Positions 17,610-27,566 are shown, numbered from the stretch's first letter. The stretch: 64,000 nucleotides of DNA from Petrimonas sp. IBARAKI (GCA_002356435.2 AP018040.2:2542001-2606000); one strand, 5' to 3'. A program made the numbers and translations. Notes: generated from the letters alone by a model not told the origin.

Positions 17610-20291
17610 ATGAAGTTAAGAAAACCAGTAGAAAAACTAATCTGCTCACTGATTTTTTTGAGCATTCTCGGATGCTCTCCAAGTAATATCTCAAAAATTG
17701 TTGATTTGAAATGTGAAAACCTGCGCAACCCTTTAGGGATAAACACATTGCATCCACGGTTTAGCTGGAAAAATATTTCGGACAAAGAAGGCACACAACA
17801 AACTGCATACCAGATACTTGTAGCCAGCAACACCAACAACTTAAGTGAAGAAAAAGCCGACCTCTGGAATTCCGGGAAAGTGCTATCTCCGTCAAATATA
17901 CTGATCGATTATCAGGGTAGCCCCCTTCATTCCAGAGAATTGCTCTATTGGAAAATTCGTACGTGGGATGAGAACGGCAACATTTCTAAATGGAGTGAAA
18001 CAGGCACATTCAGCATCGGGATACTGGATGAAAGCGATTGGGCAGCTTCCTATATAGGTTATCCTACAGAAAACGGATTTCAACATTGTCCCCAATTCAG
18101 GAAAGTGTTTTCAATAGAAAAGGTGAATAAGGACGACACTTATCTGCTTCACATCAACAGCTTGGGCTATCACGAAGTGTTTATTAACGGACAGAAGATC
18201 GGCAATGATGTCCTCTCACCTGCAGTTTCTCAGTTTAACAAACGTTCGCTGGTCAATACCTACGACGTTACGCCCTACATGACGGCAGGTGAAAATAACC
18301 TGATTATCTGGTTAGGCAGCGGCTGGTATTCAAAAGGGCTGCCGGGAGTAGTCGGGGAAGGGCCGTCTGTAAAAGCTCAGCTGGAAAAATTCTCGGGTCA
18401 ATCGGCAGAAAATATTGTCGTCACAGACAATACCTGGCTGGCTCGAAACAGCGAATATACCCGGATCAGCGACTGGATGTCCGGAAGGTACGGTGGAGAA
18501 GAGGTTTCCGGAAACCTGGAAACACAAAACCTCCTGTTCTCAGAACCTGAAAAACTGACCTGGAATAAAGCGTCCGTTGTTGAAGTACCCAAACACGCCG
18601 TAACCCCTCAGATGGTTGAACCCAACAGGATTACAAAAGAAATCAACCCCTCGGCAATAAACAAGCTTAACGACAGTACTTTTCTAGTGGATATGGGAAC
18701 AACCCTTGCCGGATGGTTCGAGATAACTTTTCCCCAATTGCAAGACAAGCAACAAGTTGTTCTGGAGTATTCGGACCACCTGGACGAGAACGGAGAGATA
18801 GTCCATCAAGGACAGACAGATCGTTACATCGCATCTGGCAGCGGTACAGAATTTTTCAGGAATAAGTTCAACTATCACGGATTCAGGTATGTGAAGATAT
18901 CCAATCTTTACGAAGCACCCAATCCAGCTTCTGTTAAAGCATACCTTATCCACACCGATTTTGAACTCAATTCCGGTTTTGAATGCTCAGACACTGATCT
19001 TAACCGCATTCACGATATGGTGTTTTACACGCTACAGTGCCTCGGATTAGGCGGCTACCTGGTAGACTGCCCTCAAATTGAAAGATTGGGCTACGGAGGA
19101 GACGGTAACGCCTCAACCGTTACTGCCCAAACCATGTTTAACCTCGCCCCGCTTTACAGCAACTGGCTGGATGCATGGTCGGATGTGATCAGGGAAGACG
19201 GCAGCATGCCGCACACCGCACCTAACCCCTATTCGGCAGGAGGAGGACCCTACTGGTGCGGATTCATTATCTCGGCGTCGTGGCACACTTACCAGAATTA
19301 CGGAGACATCAGTGTACTTGAAAAGTATTATCCGGTTATGCAAAAATGGCTTGGATACGTTGAAAAGTATAGTGTTGACGGGCTGTTGAAACGCTGGCCG
19401 AATACCGATTACAGAAATTGGTACCTGGGGGATTGGGCTACACCGGACGGCGTTGGAAACCCCAACCACCTGGATGATAGATCGGTTGACCTGGTGAATA
19501 ACAGCTACCTGTCTGTTTGCTTCAGCCAGATGGCGGATATTGCCGGGTACCTGGGTAAAGACAACGACAAAAAGTACTATTCTGAAAAGAAAAGTCAACT
19601 AAACGAGGTCATTCATGACACGTTTTTTGATGAACAAAAAGGACTCTATTCAACCGGATCGCAGATTGACCTTATTTTTCCAATGCTTGCCGAAGCAGTT
19701 CCTCAACACCTGCAGGGTGATCTGATAAAAACATTGATGGAAAGAACGGAAAAGGAAGATAACGGGCATCTCAATACCGGGCTCGTAGGAATACCCGTAA
19801 TGATGGAATGGGCTGCGAAAAACAACCAACCGGAATTTATTTATTCCATGCTGAAGAAAAAAACTTATCCCGGATATTTATACATGCTAGAAAATGGTGC
19901 CACAACCACCTGGGAGCACTGGAACGGAGCCAGGAGCAGAATACACAATTGTTATAACGGCGTGGGGCAATGGTTTTACCAATCGGTGGGAGGAATCCGT
20001 CAAATCGATGGAAAAACCGCGTACAGCGAATTTCTTATCGATCCCCAGATCCCGAGTGGGGTAACCTGGGCCAAAACCCGGATAAACACCCCAAAAGGAT
20101 GGGTAAGCGTGCATTGGGAAACAGTTGACAACCGGATGAAAATGGAAGTAGAGATCCCTGTCGGTTCAATCGCCAAAGTAAAGTGTCCTGTTTCAGGTAA
20201 GGAGATCAAAATAAACCATCAACTGCATTCCCCCCAAGACGGATCAGTAGAATTACAGAGCGGAAAATATTCCATTGAATATCCGTTGTAA
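17610..20291 (+). CDS. GH78 alpha-L-rhamnosidase, lipoprotein
   Basis: GH78 enzymes remove terminal alpha-L-rhamnose with inversion. I choose the ATG at 17610 (893 residues) because it gives a clean lipoprotein signal ending S-I-L-G-C, whereas the earlier ATG at 17535 lies inside the hairpin after susD. N-terminal beta-sandwich domains begin with V-D-L-K-C-E-N-L-R-N-P-L-G and H-P-R-F-S-W. The (alpha/alpha)6 barrel holds V-D-C-P-Q-I-E-R-L-G-Y-G-G-D (Asp486, Glu491 as likely acid; Ile replaces the usual Arg) and G-A-T-T-T-W-E-H-W with the second Glu. The C-terminal beta-domain starts I-R-Q-I-D-G. It converges on the sulfatase gene with only 25 bp between stops. Confidence 0.88.
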   Translation: MKLRKPVEKLICSLIFLSILGCSPSNISKIVDLKCENLRNPLGINTLHPRFSWKNISDKEGTQQTAYQILVASNTNNLSEEKADLWNSGKVLSPSNILIDYQGSPLHSRELLYWKIRTWDENGNISKWSETGTFSIGILDESDWAASYIGYPTENGFQHCPQFRKVFSIEKVNKDDTYLLHINSLGYHEVFINGQKIGNDVLSPAVSQFNKRSLVNTYDVTPYMTAGENNLIIWLGSGWYSKGLPGVVGEGPSVKAQLEKFSGQSAENIVVTDNTWLARNSEYTRISDWMSGRYGGEEVSGNLETQNLLFSEPEKLTWNKASVVEVPKHAVTPQMVEPNRITKEINPSAINKLNDSTFLVDMGTTLAGWFEITFPQLQDKQQVVLEYSDHLDENGEIVHQGQTDRYIASGSGTEFFRNKFNYHGFRYVKISNLYEAPNPASVKAYLIHTDFELNSGFECSDTDLNRIHDMVFYTLQCLGLGGYLVDCPQIERLGYGGDGNASTVTAQTMFNLAPLYSNWLDAWSDVIREDGSMPHTAPNPYSAGGGPYWCGFIISASWHTYQNYGDISVLEKYYPVMQKWLGYVEKYSVDGLLKRWPNTDYRNWYLGDWATPDGVGNPNHLDDRSVDLVNNSYLSVCFSQMADIAGYLGKDNDKKYYSEKKSQLNEVIHDTFFDEQKGLYSTGSQIDLIFPMLAEAVPQHLQGDLIKTLMERTEKEDNGHLNTGLVGIPVMMEWAAKNNQPEFIYSMLKKKTYPGYLYMLENGATTTWEHWNGARSRIHNCYNGVGQWFYQSVGGIRQIDGKTAYSEFLIDPQIPSGVTWAKTRINTPKGWVSVHWETVDNRMKMEVEIPVGSIAKVKCPVSGKEIKINHQLHSPQDGSVELQSGKYSIEYPL

Positions 20292-20316
20292 AACAGATGA
20301 ACAGCAATTGATGAAC

Positions 20317-21756
20317 TTATTTTGCCATAGTTTTTAATTCCTGAAATCTTTTTTTCAGTTTTTTCATCTTTCGGGAGTCTTTCAACCGGAGAAAAGCATT
20401 GTCAGTTTCCAACGGATCCTTTCTTAGATCGAAATATTGCTGAAACCCGTAATGAGGATACAGTATATATTTCTCCTGAATGGATATTACCGCCTGGGAG
20501 GAGGGGATAAACTCCTCATTGTTTATAAAAGGATGTTCGAAGAAAAAATCATCCCTCCGGGGATGTTTTTTCTTCAAGTAAATAGTTGACAAGTCCTCCC
20601 CCTGCATGACATTGGGAACAGGGCTTCCGGATGCAGAAACAAGAGTTGGGGCGATATCTATGTTCAGGGCAATTTCCTCATAGCTAACGCCCCTTCTGCC
20701 AGCAGGAATCCGGGGATCAAAGACTATTAAAGGCACACGGATGGATTGCTCGTATGCATACCATTTGTCGGCTATCTGAAAATCGCTTTGAAAATATCCG
20801 TTATCCCCTGTAAATATTATTAACGTATTGTCCAGCTCACCCTGCTCTTTCAATTTTTCAATAATCTCACCGACTGCCAGATCAATCTCGGTAACCATTC
20901 TATAGTATGCTTTCATATACTTCTGATATTTTTCCGGAGAATCAAACCGCCAGTGCCAGCGGACCCTGCTTTCGCACTTTTCATTGGCTATGAAAGGAGG
21001 CAATGAGTAGTAATGTTGCGGCGTAGAGGTTACAGGCATTGGAATTTCAATGTCTTGATAATATTTTTCGCTCGACGGCTTATACCGATACTGATCGTGA
21101 TGATTATCCTGTGCATGTGTGGCAAAAAAACTTACCGACAGGCAAAAAGGCTTATCAGTTGGCCTGTTTTCCAAAAAATTAATGGCATCGTTCAGGTTTT
21201 TATCGGTGACATGAATAGAATCTCCTTGAATTTTTGTGTAAAGAAGTCCGTTCTCGTCTTTCCCCAAAACATTGATCCGGGCCCCATTTAATGGCATCCA
21301 GTGTAACCCTTCGTACGAATTTACATAATCAAAATCATCTTCCCGTATTTTCCCTACCCCGTATTTTCCTACAAATCCGGTATAGTACCCATTTCTTCGG
21401 AGCACAGATGGATAAGTATCGGCAAAACTCCCTTCATCTATCTCTTTCGAAAAGCGATTGATTCCATGCCTGCTCATGTACTGACCGGTTAATATCGATG
21501 CCCGGCTAACCATGGAGATGGGAGTGGTCACATAGGTATTTTCAAACTTGACTCCTGCTTCAGCCAATCTATCGAGGTTTGGCGTGTGAACAACATCGTT
21601 ACCAAAACAGCCTATCGAGTTCCATCTTAGATCATCTGCCAGAAGAAAGACAATATTCATTTTTTTGTCCTGGTCCTTGGCACTCAGCGAAGAGAAAGGG
21701 GAGTAAAAGAGACCCAGTCCGACTGAAACCCCCAGTGAAATATTTAAATTTTTCAT
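20317..21756 (-). CDS. Sulfatase of the alkaline-phosphatase-like S1 type (Ser-type)
   Basis: The 479-residue exported enzyme should hydrolyse sulfate esters, probably on the sugar released by this locus. A signal peptide spans about residues 1-26. Metal ligands D-D are at 41-42 (L-L-A-D-D-L-R-W-N). The formylglycine motif is S81-M-V-S-R-A-S-I-L-T-G, so the modified residue would be Ser81, needing an anaerobic sulfatase-maturating enzyme that is not in this window. Val at position +2 departs from the usual Pro/Ala. G-K-Y-G-V-G-K and T-G-D-N-G-Y supply other conserved sites. It is the last gene of the minus-strand operon, 29 bp after the GH106-like gene. Confidence 0.87.
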   Translation of the reverse strand: MKNLNISLGVSVGLGLFYSPFSSLSAKDQDKKMNIVFLLADDLRWNSIGCFGNDVVHTPNLDRLAEAGVKFENTYVTTPISMVSRASILTGQYMSRHGINRFSKEIDEGSFADTYPSVLRRNGYYTGFVGKYGVGKIREDDFDYVNSYEGLHWMPLNGARINVLGKDENGLLYTKIQGDSIHVTDKNLNDAINFLENRPTDKPFCLSVSFFATHAQDNHHDQYRYKPSSEKYYQDIEIPMPVTSTPQHYYSLPPFIANEKCESRVRWHWRFDSPEKYQKYMKAYYRMVTEIDLAVGEIIEKLKEQGELDNTLIIFTGDNGYFQSDFQIADKWYAYEQSIRVPLIVFDPRIPAGRRGVSYEEIALNIDIAPTLVSASGSPVPNVMQGEDLSTIYLKKKHPRRDDFFFEHPFINNEEFIPSSQAVISIQEKYILYPHYGFQQYFDLRKDPLETDNAFLRLKDSRKMKKLKKRFQELKTMAK

Positions 21757-21785
21757 ATTTAAATAAATTTACTTGATAAAAAATA

Positions 21786-24701
21786 TTACTCAACCGGATT
21801 CACGGTTTTAAGTGTCACCGGCCCCAACAATCCTGATTTAATCAACGGAACCTGTGTCCAGGGCACATAGACCTTGTTTAACCCGGGGATATTGGTAGCG
21901 TTAATGTTTGTATCCGTATAATTTCCACCTGTGATTGCATCACCCGTCAACCTGTTGGACCAGGTATTGGCTACTTCAATTACCAGCGTATTATCTCCCG
22001 GCCGGATTATGTCGGTCACATCAAACCAATAGGGTTTCGTCCACGCAATGCCCAGGGAGACATCGTTCAAGATTACACTTCCTATTTTGGACAGTTCTCC
22101 CAAATCGAGAAATATTTTCTGGCCTTCTTTTTTAAAAGCTGAATTGATGTCGTACTGGAATGTTTTTTTATAAGTGGCCGTTCCGGAATAGTATTTGATC
22201 TTTTCGTTTTTCGACTCTGTCCAGGAGGTTAATTCAGGCAAGATGACTTTCTCGGGCGTGTCAAATACTCCGGGAAAGAAAAGTTCCCAGGCCCCGTCAA
22301 TAGGCTGCATAGAAATATGGTTATCAAACACATAATTTTGACTTCCTTTATTTAATTCAAATACTCCATCGTTCAAAATATACGTCCGATTGCGGTATGT
22401 AAATACCCGACTGTCTGACTGGTTCAAGCTGGTTACCTGATCGTACTTCGCCCGGTTTTCTCCTTTTCTAAACACATAAAAGATCGCCCCGTATGGAGGC
22501 AGAGACACTGGTATACTCACGGAAGCGCTGTTCAGGCTGTAAATATCCGGAGAATCGGTTTCACCTGATTGGGGATTCCATATTTCAGGAATTTTATTTT
22601 GTTGACGGAAAGCCACATTTTTGGAAACCCAGTGGTTTCTTGTGTTTCTGATATAATAAAAATCCATACCGTTTGTTTTGTAATGAGTATAATCAAAATC
22701 ATTAAACTCAAATCCGGGATAACTTACGTCGGGTTGAATATTCATTTTCTTCAATAAACCCAGTGGAGTCGCATCAGTGATCACAAAACCACTTTTATTG
22801 TTCTTGTCCCATAATTTATCGATAAGCTGTTTTGTTTCGTTATCGTCTCTAACCGACACCCGCAGAGGTTTCTCTCCGATAATTTGTGCGCCCTGCCGTA
22901 AGAGATCTTCAATTTTCTTCAAAACATCCGGATGCATTTCTTTTTCAGGTTCTAAATACAATAACTCAAAAATGGCTCCTGATGGCAATTTGAGCTTTTT
23001 GTTCTCCACCGTTAACCGGGTGAAAATCTCCGTGTTGATAACTTCATAGTCATACCCCGGACCTACAGCAAAACGGCTGTTTTTGTGGCCCGTGAAATTG
23101 GGGGTTCTGTCACCGTAATAATAGAGTACATCTGCATAAAAATCAGTTTCCTGAAGTATGAAGGAAACCCTTGATAAATAATCGTTAAAAGGTTCGGTTT
23201 TAGGAAACCAGATATTTTTAAGGTTATAGTGTGTACCCGCAGAATAAACACTTCCCGGTTCTTTTATGTTACCGGGGTAATGGGTAAAGCCATGGAAAAC
23301 CACCTTGTTCATCCCTTCACAAAAAGCCCGGTCTCCGTATGGTTTCATATCGGAAGGGGCTTCCTGCCAATGCTGAAAAGTCGTGAAAGCTTCCTGTTCA
23401 ACAATTTTTCGCTGGTAGATATGTGATGCTGCGGAGACTTCTTTGACCATACGCAACACATCTATGCCGTCTTTGTTAAGTCTGTTGTGGTTAATCCAGA
23501 ACTCTCCCCTTGGAATATCGATTGCTCCCAGGGACTTCAAGGGTTCAACAGGAACGTTATGAAGCGGATAACCCGGGCCTCCCGATTCTGAATTGATCTT
23601 TAATCCATAGCTGTTGGTGATTTCCTTAGCTTTACGATAGAAATTATTGATCATAAGTTCAGACAATGTTTTCTGGAAATCAGTTTGAAACCTTTCAGCA
23701 AGGGAAGGTTGATACAGATCTTTGTTAAAAAGTAAAGGTAGGAATTTATATATGTCGTAACGGTGCATATCCCTGAAAACGACTGGCAAGCTAGGGGTCC
23801 AGGTCATTCCTCGGGCTTCATAACTCGCTAAATAAAGGCTTTTCAACGAAGAATCCCGAAAATCCGGCACAATGGTTTTTAGCTTTTCAATAACGTAGTC
23901 AAAGTGCATCTGGGTGGCGTTGGCATCAAAATGATCAATAATGGGTCCGGTTGAATTTGGACTTGGCAGCATTAGTTTTTCTGTTGAGTTGGACGTAATA
24001 AAACGATAAACATCCCAATCTCCTTCTGGAACCTGCCAGTTCAAAGTTTCACTCTGAGGATCAAAAAACCGCGTTACGTCAATAATTTTTGCCGTATCAG
24101 CAATCACCTCCTTTGAAGGCAAAGCGACAACGGCTATCTCTCTATAGTATACCGGTTTCCCGTTTCTATTGAATTTGATTATTGTTTCTTGCCCCCGGTT
24201 ATCATTTTTGGGTACTTCCGGAAAAGGCAATTTAATTTTTTGTTGTTTCTTTGTGTTATCTATTTTTGTTTTTGACATATAAATTGCTTTCGAGGCAAAT
24301 TCGGGAGTTACCCAGCTGCCGCCTGCATTCCAGCTGCTTGCCATATTTAGCCCTGCCTCCATCCCGTATTTCTTTGCTTCATCCAACGCAATTTTTATGG
24401 CTTGCAAGGATTCTGAACTTAAAAAAGCAGGTCCTGCAGGGGTTACTGTATCCGAGGCATTGACCCCTATCTCAAAAATATCAAAGCCCATTATCCCCAC
24501 CTCGTGCATAGCTTTTATTTCTTCTTTGATCCTGTTGGTATCAATATATCCGTTTAGCCACCAATAGTAAACTTTGGGACGTGCATATTGAGGAGGCGTT
24601 TCAAACCCTTTTTTCAGAGCATCGTATCTGTTCTGTGACAAAACAAGTTGACTACCAAAGAGACAACCTAAAATTAAAAAAACAAATGGTAACTTTTTCA
24701 T
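21786..24701 (-). CDS. GH106-like alpha-L-rhamnosidase, secreted
   Basis: The 971-residue protein has a type I signal peptide (about 1-23, ending L-V-L-S-Q) and the GH106 plan. It opens with K-V-Y-Y-W-W-L-N-G-Y-I-D and S-S-W-N-A-G-G-S-W-V-T-P, then S-G-G-P-G-Y-P, and V-E-Q-E-A-F-T-T-F-Q-H-W-Q-E-A-P with the conserved Glu. F-C-E-G-M-N-K-V-V-F-H-G-F-T-H-Y-P follows, and a C-terminal sandwich carries Y-Y-S-G-T-A-T-Y and N-T-W-S-N-R-L-T-G-D. It lies third in the minus operon after the transporter and isomerase and is followed by the sulfatase. Rhamnose specificity is inferred from the family; within this expanding family other sugars are possible. Confidence 0.82.
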   Translation of the reverse strand: MKKLPFVFLILGCLFGSQLVLSQNRYDALKKGFETPPQYARPKVYYWWLNGYIDTNRIKEEIKAMHEVGIMGFDIFEIGVNASDTVTPAGPAFLSSESLQAIKIALDEAKKYGMEAGLNMASSWNAGGSWVTPEFASKAIYMSKTKIDNTKKQQKIKLPFPEVPKNDNRGQETIIKFNRNGKPVYYREIAVVALPSKEVIADTAKIIDVTRFFDPQSETLNWQVPEGDWDVYRFITSNSTEKLMLPSPNSTGPIIDHFDANATQMHFDYVIEKLKTIVPDFRDSSLKSLYLASYEARGMTWTPSLPVVFRDMHRYDIYKFLPLLFNKDLYQPSLAERFQTDFQKTLSELMINNFYRKAKEITNSYGLKINSESGGPGYPLHNVPVEPLKSLGAIDIPRGEFWINHNRLNKDGIDVLRMVKEVSAASHIYQRKIVEQEAFTTFQHWQEAPSDMKPYGDRAFCEGMNKVVFHGFTHYPGNIKEPGSVYSAGTHYNLKNIWFPKTEPFNDYLSRVSFILQETDFYADVLYYYGDRTPNFTGHKNSRFAVGPGYDYEVINTEIFTRLTVENKKLKLPSGAIFELLYLEPEKEMHPDVLKKIEDLLRQGAQIIGEKPLRVSVRDDNETKQLIDKLWDKNNKSGFVITDATPLGLLKKMNIQPDVSYPGFEFNDFDYTHYKTNGMDFYYIRNTRNHWVSKNVAFRQQNKIPEIWNPQSGETDSPDIYSLNSASVSIPVSLPPYGAIFYVFRKGENRAKYDQVTSLNQSDSRVFTYRNRTYILNDGVFELNKGSQNYVFDNHISMQPIDGAWELFFPGVFDTPEKVILPELTSWTESKNEKIKYYSGTATYKKTFQYDINSAFKKEGQKIFLDLGELSKIGSVILNDVSLGIAWTKPYWFDVTDIIRPGDNTLVIEVANTWSNRLTGDAITGGNYTDTNINATNIPGLNKVYVPWTQVPLIKSGLLGPVTLKTVNPVE

Positions 24702-24736
24702 GATCCGTTTTGTATGTTATTGTATAATTACTGGCA

Positions 24737-26203
24737 TTATTGTGAAATTATTACTGATTCGATATTCAAATAATTGGCCACTTTTTGTATGAGATGGGCA
24801 TTATGTCCAATTCCTAAAGCAAAATGATGTGTAGGGCCTTCGTTCATCCATCTATACAAGAAAGTCCTGACATCCGGTTTAAAATATCCCCGGGTATTTG
24901 TGTTTCCTGTTGGCGGAATTGGTCCCTTTACCGATTCTCCTTCAGCAATGACAAATTTGAATTTTCCGTCACAGGTTGAATTGATGGACAGCATAGTGAT
25001 AGGCCCTTCTTTGATTTTAAACTCTACACCGGCCCCACTACCCGGTTTACCGTGATATTTTATCAAACTTCGCAACACGGGTTTCCCTTCAGCAATGGAG
25101 ATATTGTGTGGCCCGTCGTGTCCAACCAATACGAACCCTTCATTAAAATCCACCGGATGAAATTCGGCAAAACTCCCTCCTATGCCCAGTAAATTCATGA
25201 TCATCATAGCAACCAACGTTTTTAAATCAGATTCTCCACACATCGGAAATCCGGAAGAAGTGAGTAGCGAATTACCCACTATCAGGTTCGACATGACAAG
25301 TTCTTCCGTGCTTTTCGGACTTCCATTATAATAATAAGCCAGCCCGTCGATCTTCTTACTTTCAATAAACTTCTTTAGCGCTACAGCTACCCGAGCGGAG
25401 GTGTTCAGATCTTCTTTGTTTAATTTCACCGCAATAGGATCGGACACTGGATCAGGTGTATCAAAGAATTCTAAAATCATGTTCTCCGTTTCCTCTATCT
25501 CACTCTCCCTGCAACTGACATAGTGGTCGACAATTTCATTGGCTTCACACTCCACCACATGACATCCGAAAAAAGATGTCAGCATGGTTATATCCGTATG
25601 CATATCCAGCATAGCATTTATAGGATGTCCAATATGCCCAAAGTGAGCTTGTTTCAGTCCCTTGAGGACTCTTGCTATTTGACAATACTCCGCTATTTTT
25701 CTGTCAGCCTCGGGATCATCGTACAGGGTACCAATGATTACACCGGGGATCCTCTTCCCCATCCTTGCAGCAACACCGGTAAATTCTGGCAAAGAGCATA
25801 TGTCATCGTTAGCAAGCTGCATATACGTAGAAGCTTTTGAATAGTCCAGCGCTTTTCTTGGCTGTAAAGCAACCAATATTATGGGCACATCAACAGCCCT
25901 TACAATAACGCCAAATGTTCCTGATGTAGCATAGGTCAACATATTGCAGAACAGCATATCAAGATTGGCTGCTTGAATTTTCAATACGGTTTCGTATGCC
26001 TTAGAAGGATTGTCAACCATCCCAAAATCAATGATTTTTACCGCTTTGGGGGGCACTTTATCCATGATAACCTGATGTTTCTCCATCAATTCTTCAAATA
26101 ATCCGGGAAATTGACTCCAATAAAAATCATAGCCAACTCCAAAAAAACCAATATGAAGTTCCTTATTTAACTGGGGAGAGAAAAATTCTTTATACTCGTT
26201 CAT
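24737..26203 (-). CDS. L-arabinose/L-fucose isomerase-like protein, copy 1
   Basis: This 488-residue cytoplasmic protein (no signal) has the fold and motif order of L-arabinose isomerase: an N-terminal Rossmann-like part (H-I-G-F-F-G-V-G-Y-D-F-Y-W), F-G-H-I-G-H-P in the middle, and the four metal/catalytic sites late. These are Glu324 in C-G-E-S-D-L-K, Glu in G-G-S-F-A-E-F, His in V-G-H-D-G-P-H, and the His pair in T-H-H-F-A-L-G-I-G-H. In E. coli AraA the equivalent residues are E306, E333, H350 and H450. Substrate is unknown; overall resemblance to true AraA is low. It sits between the transporter (11 bp) and the GH106-like gene (35 bp). A paralogue lies at 46884. Confidence 0.78.
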   Translation of the reverse strand: MNEYKEFFSPQLNKELHIGFFGVGYDFYWSQFPGLFEELMEKHQVIMDKVPPKAVKIIDFGMVDNPSKAYETVLKIQAANLDMLFCNMLTYATSGTFGVIVRAVDVPIILVALQPRKALDYSKASTYMQLANDDICSLPEFTGVAARMGKRIPGVIIGTLYDDPEADRKIAEYCQIARVLKGLKQAHFGHIGHPINAMLDMHTDITMLTSFFGCHVVECEANEIVDHYVSCRESEIEETENMILEFFDTPDPVSDPIAVKLNKEDLNTSARVAVALKKFIESKKIDGLAYYYNGSPKSTEELVMSNLIVGNSLLTSSGFPMCGESDLKTLVAMMIMNLLGIGGSFAEFHPVDFNEGFVLVGHDGPHNISIAEGKPVLRSLIKYHGKPGSGAGVEFKIKEGPITMLSINSTCDGKFKFVIAEGESVKGPIPPTGNTNTRGYFKPDVRTFLYRWMNEGPTHHFALGIGHNAHLIQKVANYLNIESVIISQ

Positions 26204-26214
26204 CTCTTATACTT

Positions 26215-27468
26215 TTAGTTTATGAATTTGAAATCGATTTTATTCTTGGGAATAGCTAAAGTGAATATAATAAATGCCACGGAATACATTACTCCGGCAT
26301 AAATCCACAGCGGATTGTAAGAAAATCTGTATATTATCACTCCCATGAACGGATTAACAATGAGGGATGATAAAGCCCCGGCTGTACCGGACAACCCAAC
26401 AACGGTGGAACTTGAATTTTTGCCGAACATATCCCCGATCGAGGTAATGTAATTTGTAATCCACAAGCCGTGCGCAAAAAATGCTGAGCTTAATAACAGG
26501 ATGATGACTCCGACAGAATCTGTATATCTCACAAAAATAGCTGAAGCGGTAAGTAGAGCAGCAAATCCCATTACTGCTTTTCTTGACAGATTGACATCCC
26601 CCGTCTTTTTCAAAACGATATCCGACACAAATCCTCCAAAAATATTGGAGACACCCAGCGCTAAATAGGGTATCCAGAATAAGTTCCCAATTATTTCCAA
26701 AGAGACGCCCTTGGTCTCATTCAGAAATTTAGGTATCCAGAACATGTAAAAATAAATGATGGGATCAAGCAGAAACCGGATCAGGATAAAGGTCCCGGCC
26801 TCTTTAGATTTCAGTAAACCCAACAATTGCTTTCTTAAAGGCGGAACATCCGACCTATTGTTGCTCAACTCTTTATTCAGATGATTATTTTCTGATTTTG
26901 CCTGTGGAAAGAACAGCCAGATCAACGTCCACAGAATACCAATCCCCCCTACAATAAAAAAAACGCCGCGCCAACCTACACTATCCATTAAAGAAACCGT
27001 TAACGGAGGAGCGACTACTGCTCCAAAGGCAGAACCACCAATAGCTAATCCGTTCGCTAAGGCTCTGTTTTTCTTAGGCACCCACTCCACAACCGCTTTA
27101 ATTACTCCTGGAAAGGCTCCCCCTTCCCCAACTCCTAAAATAAACCGAAACAGCGCAAATTCATAAAAATTATCGGCAAAACCGTGCATAAATGTAGCAA
27201 CCGACCACAATGCAACCGACAGGGCTAACCCTTTTCGGCTTCCGAAACGATCTATCAAGATACCGCCGAGAGTAAACATGATAGCATAACCAACCAGAAA
27301 AGAGGTATTGATAAGTCCGTAGTCGGTATCATTGATGTTTAACTCGCCCTTAATTTCAATAATGGATATGGAAAGTACTTGCCTGTCCAAAAAACTTAGT
27401 CCGGTTGCCAAAGCACACATCAGAACAACCAACCAAATAAAACCGGAATATTTATTTTTCATTTTCAT
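26215..27468 (-). CDS. MFS transporter, anion:cation symporter (hexuronate-type) family
   Basis: The 417-residue protein is very hydrophobic with about 12 membrane helices. The loop after helix 2 reads I-D-R-F-G-S-R-K-G, the MFS signature, and R-F-I-L-G-V-G-E-G-G-A-F-P-G is the motif of the ACS family (hexuronate, galactonate, phthalate carriers). It is the first gene of the minus operon and starts about 30 bp after a promoter overlapping an inverted repeat. It probably carries a product of the locus across the inner membrane; the family bias towards organic acids suggests a sugar acid, but neutral-sugar members cannot be excluded. Confidence 0.85.
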   Translation of the reverse strand: MKMKNKYSGFIWLVVLMCALATGLSFLDRQVLSISIIEIKGELNINDTDYGLINTSFLVGYAIMFTLGGILIDRFGSRKGLALSVALWSVATFMHGFADNFYEFALFRFILGVGEGGAFPGVIKAVVEWVPKKNRALANGLAIGGSAFGAVVAPPLTVSLMDSVGWRGVFFIVGGIGILWTLIWLFFPQAKSENNHLNKELSNNRSDVPPLRKQLLGLLKSKEAGTFILIRFLLDPIIYFYMFWIPKFLNETKGVSLEIIGNLFWIPYLALGVSNIFGGFVSDIVLKKTGDVNLSRKAVMGFAALLTASAIFVRYTDSVGVIILLLSSAFFAHGLWITNYITSIGDMFGKNSSSTVVGLSGTAGALSSLIVNPFMGVIIYRFSYNPLWIYAGVMYSVAFIIFTLAIPKNKIDFKFIN

Positions 27469-27493
27469 TGTTAACGCACTAAGTTTGAAATTG

Positions 27494-27530
27494 CAAATAT
27501 ATTATTTATTTTTGTAAAAAAATATATTTG
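27494..27530. promoter_or_regulatory. Divergent promoter core with a 10-bp inverted repeat
   Basis: CAAATATATT (27494-27503) and AATATATTTG (27521-27530) are perfect inverted copies 17 bp apart. Each arm also contains a -7-like TATATTTG, facing the MFS operon and the gntR gene respectively. The symmetry may therefore be two divergent promoters, an operator, or both. Confidence 0.55.
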
Positions 27531-27550
27531 ATTATTTTTGCGGAAAATAA
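27511..27550 (+). promoter_or_regulatory. gntR promoter with overlapping dyad
   Basis: TTTG (27511-27514), 18 bp, TATTTTTG (27533-27540). The perfect dyad TTATTTT-tgcgg-AAAATAA (27532-27550) covers the -7 box and likely start site, as expected for self-repression. Confidence 0.55.
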
Positions 27551-27566
27551 AATGTAAAACAAAACA

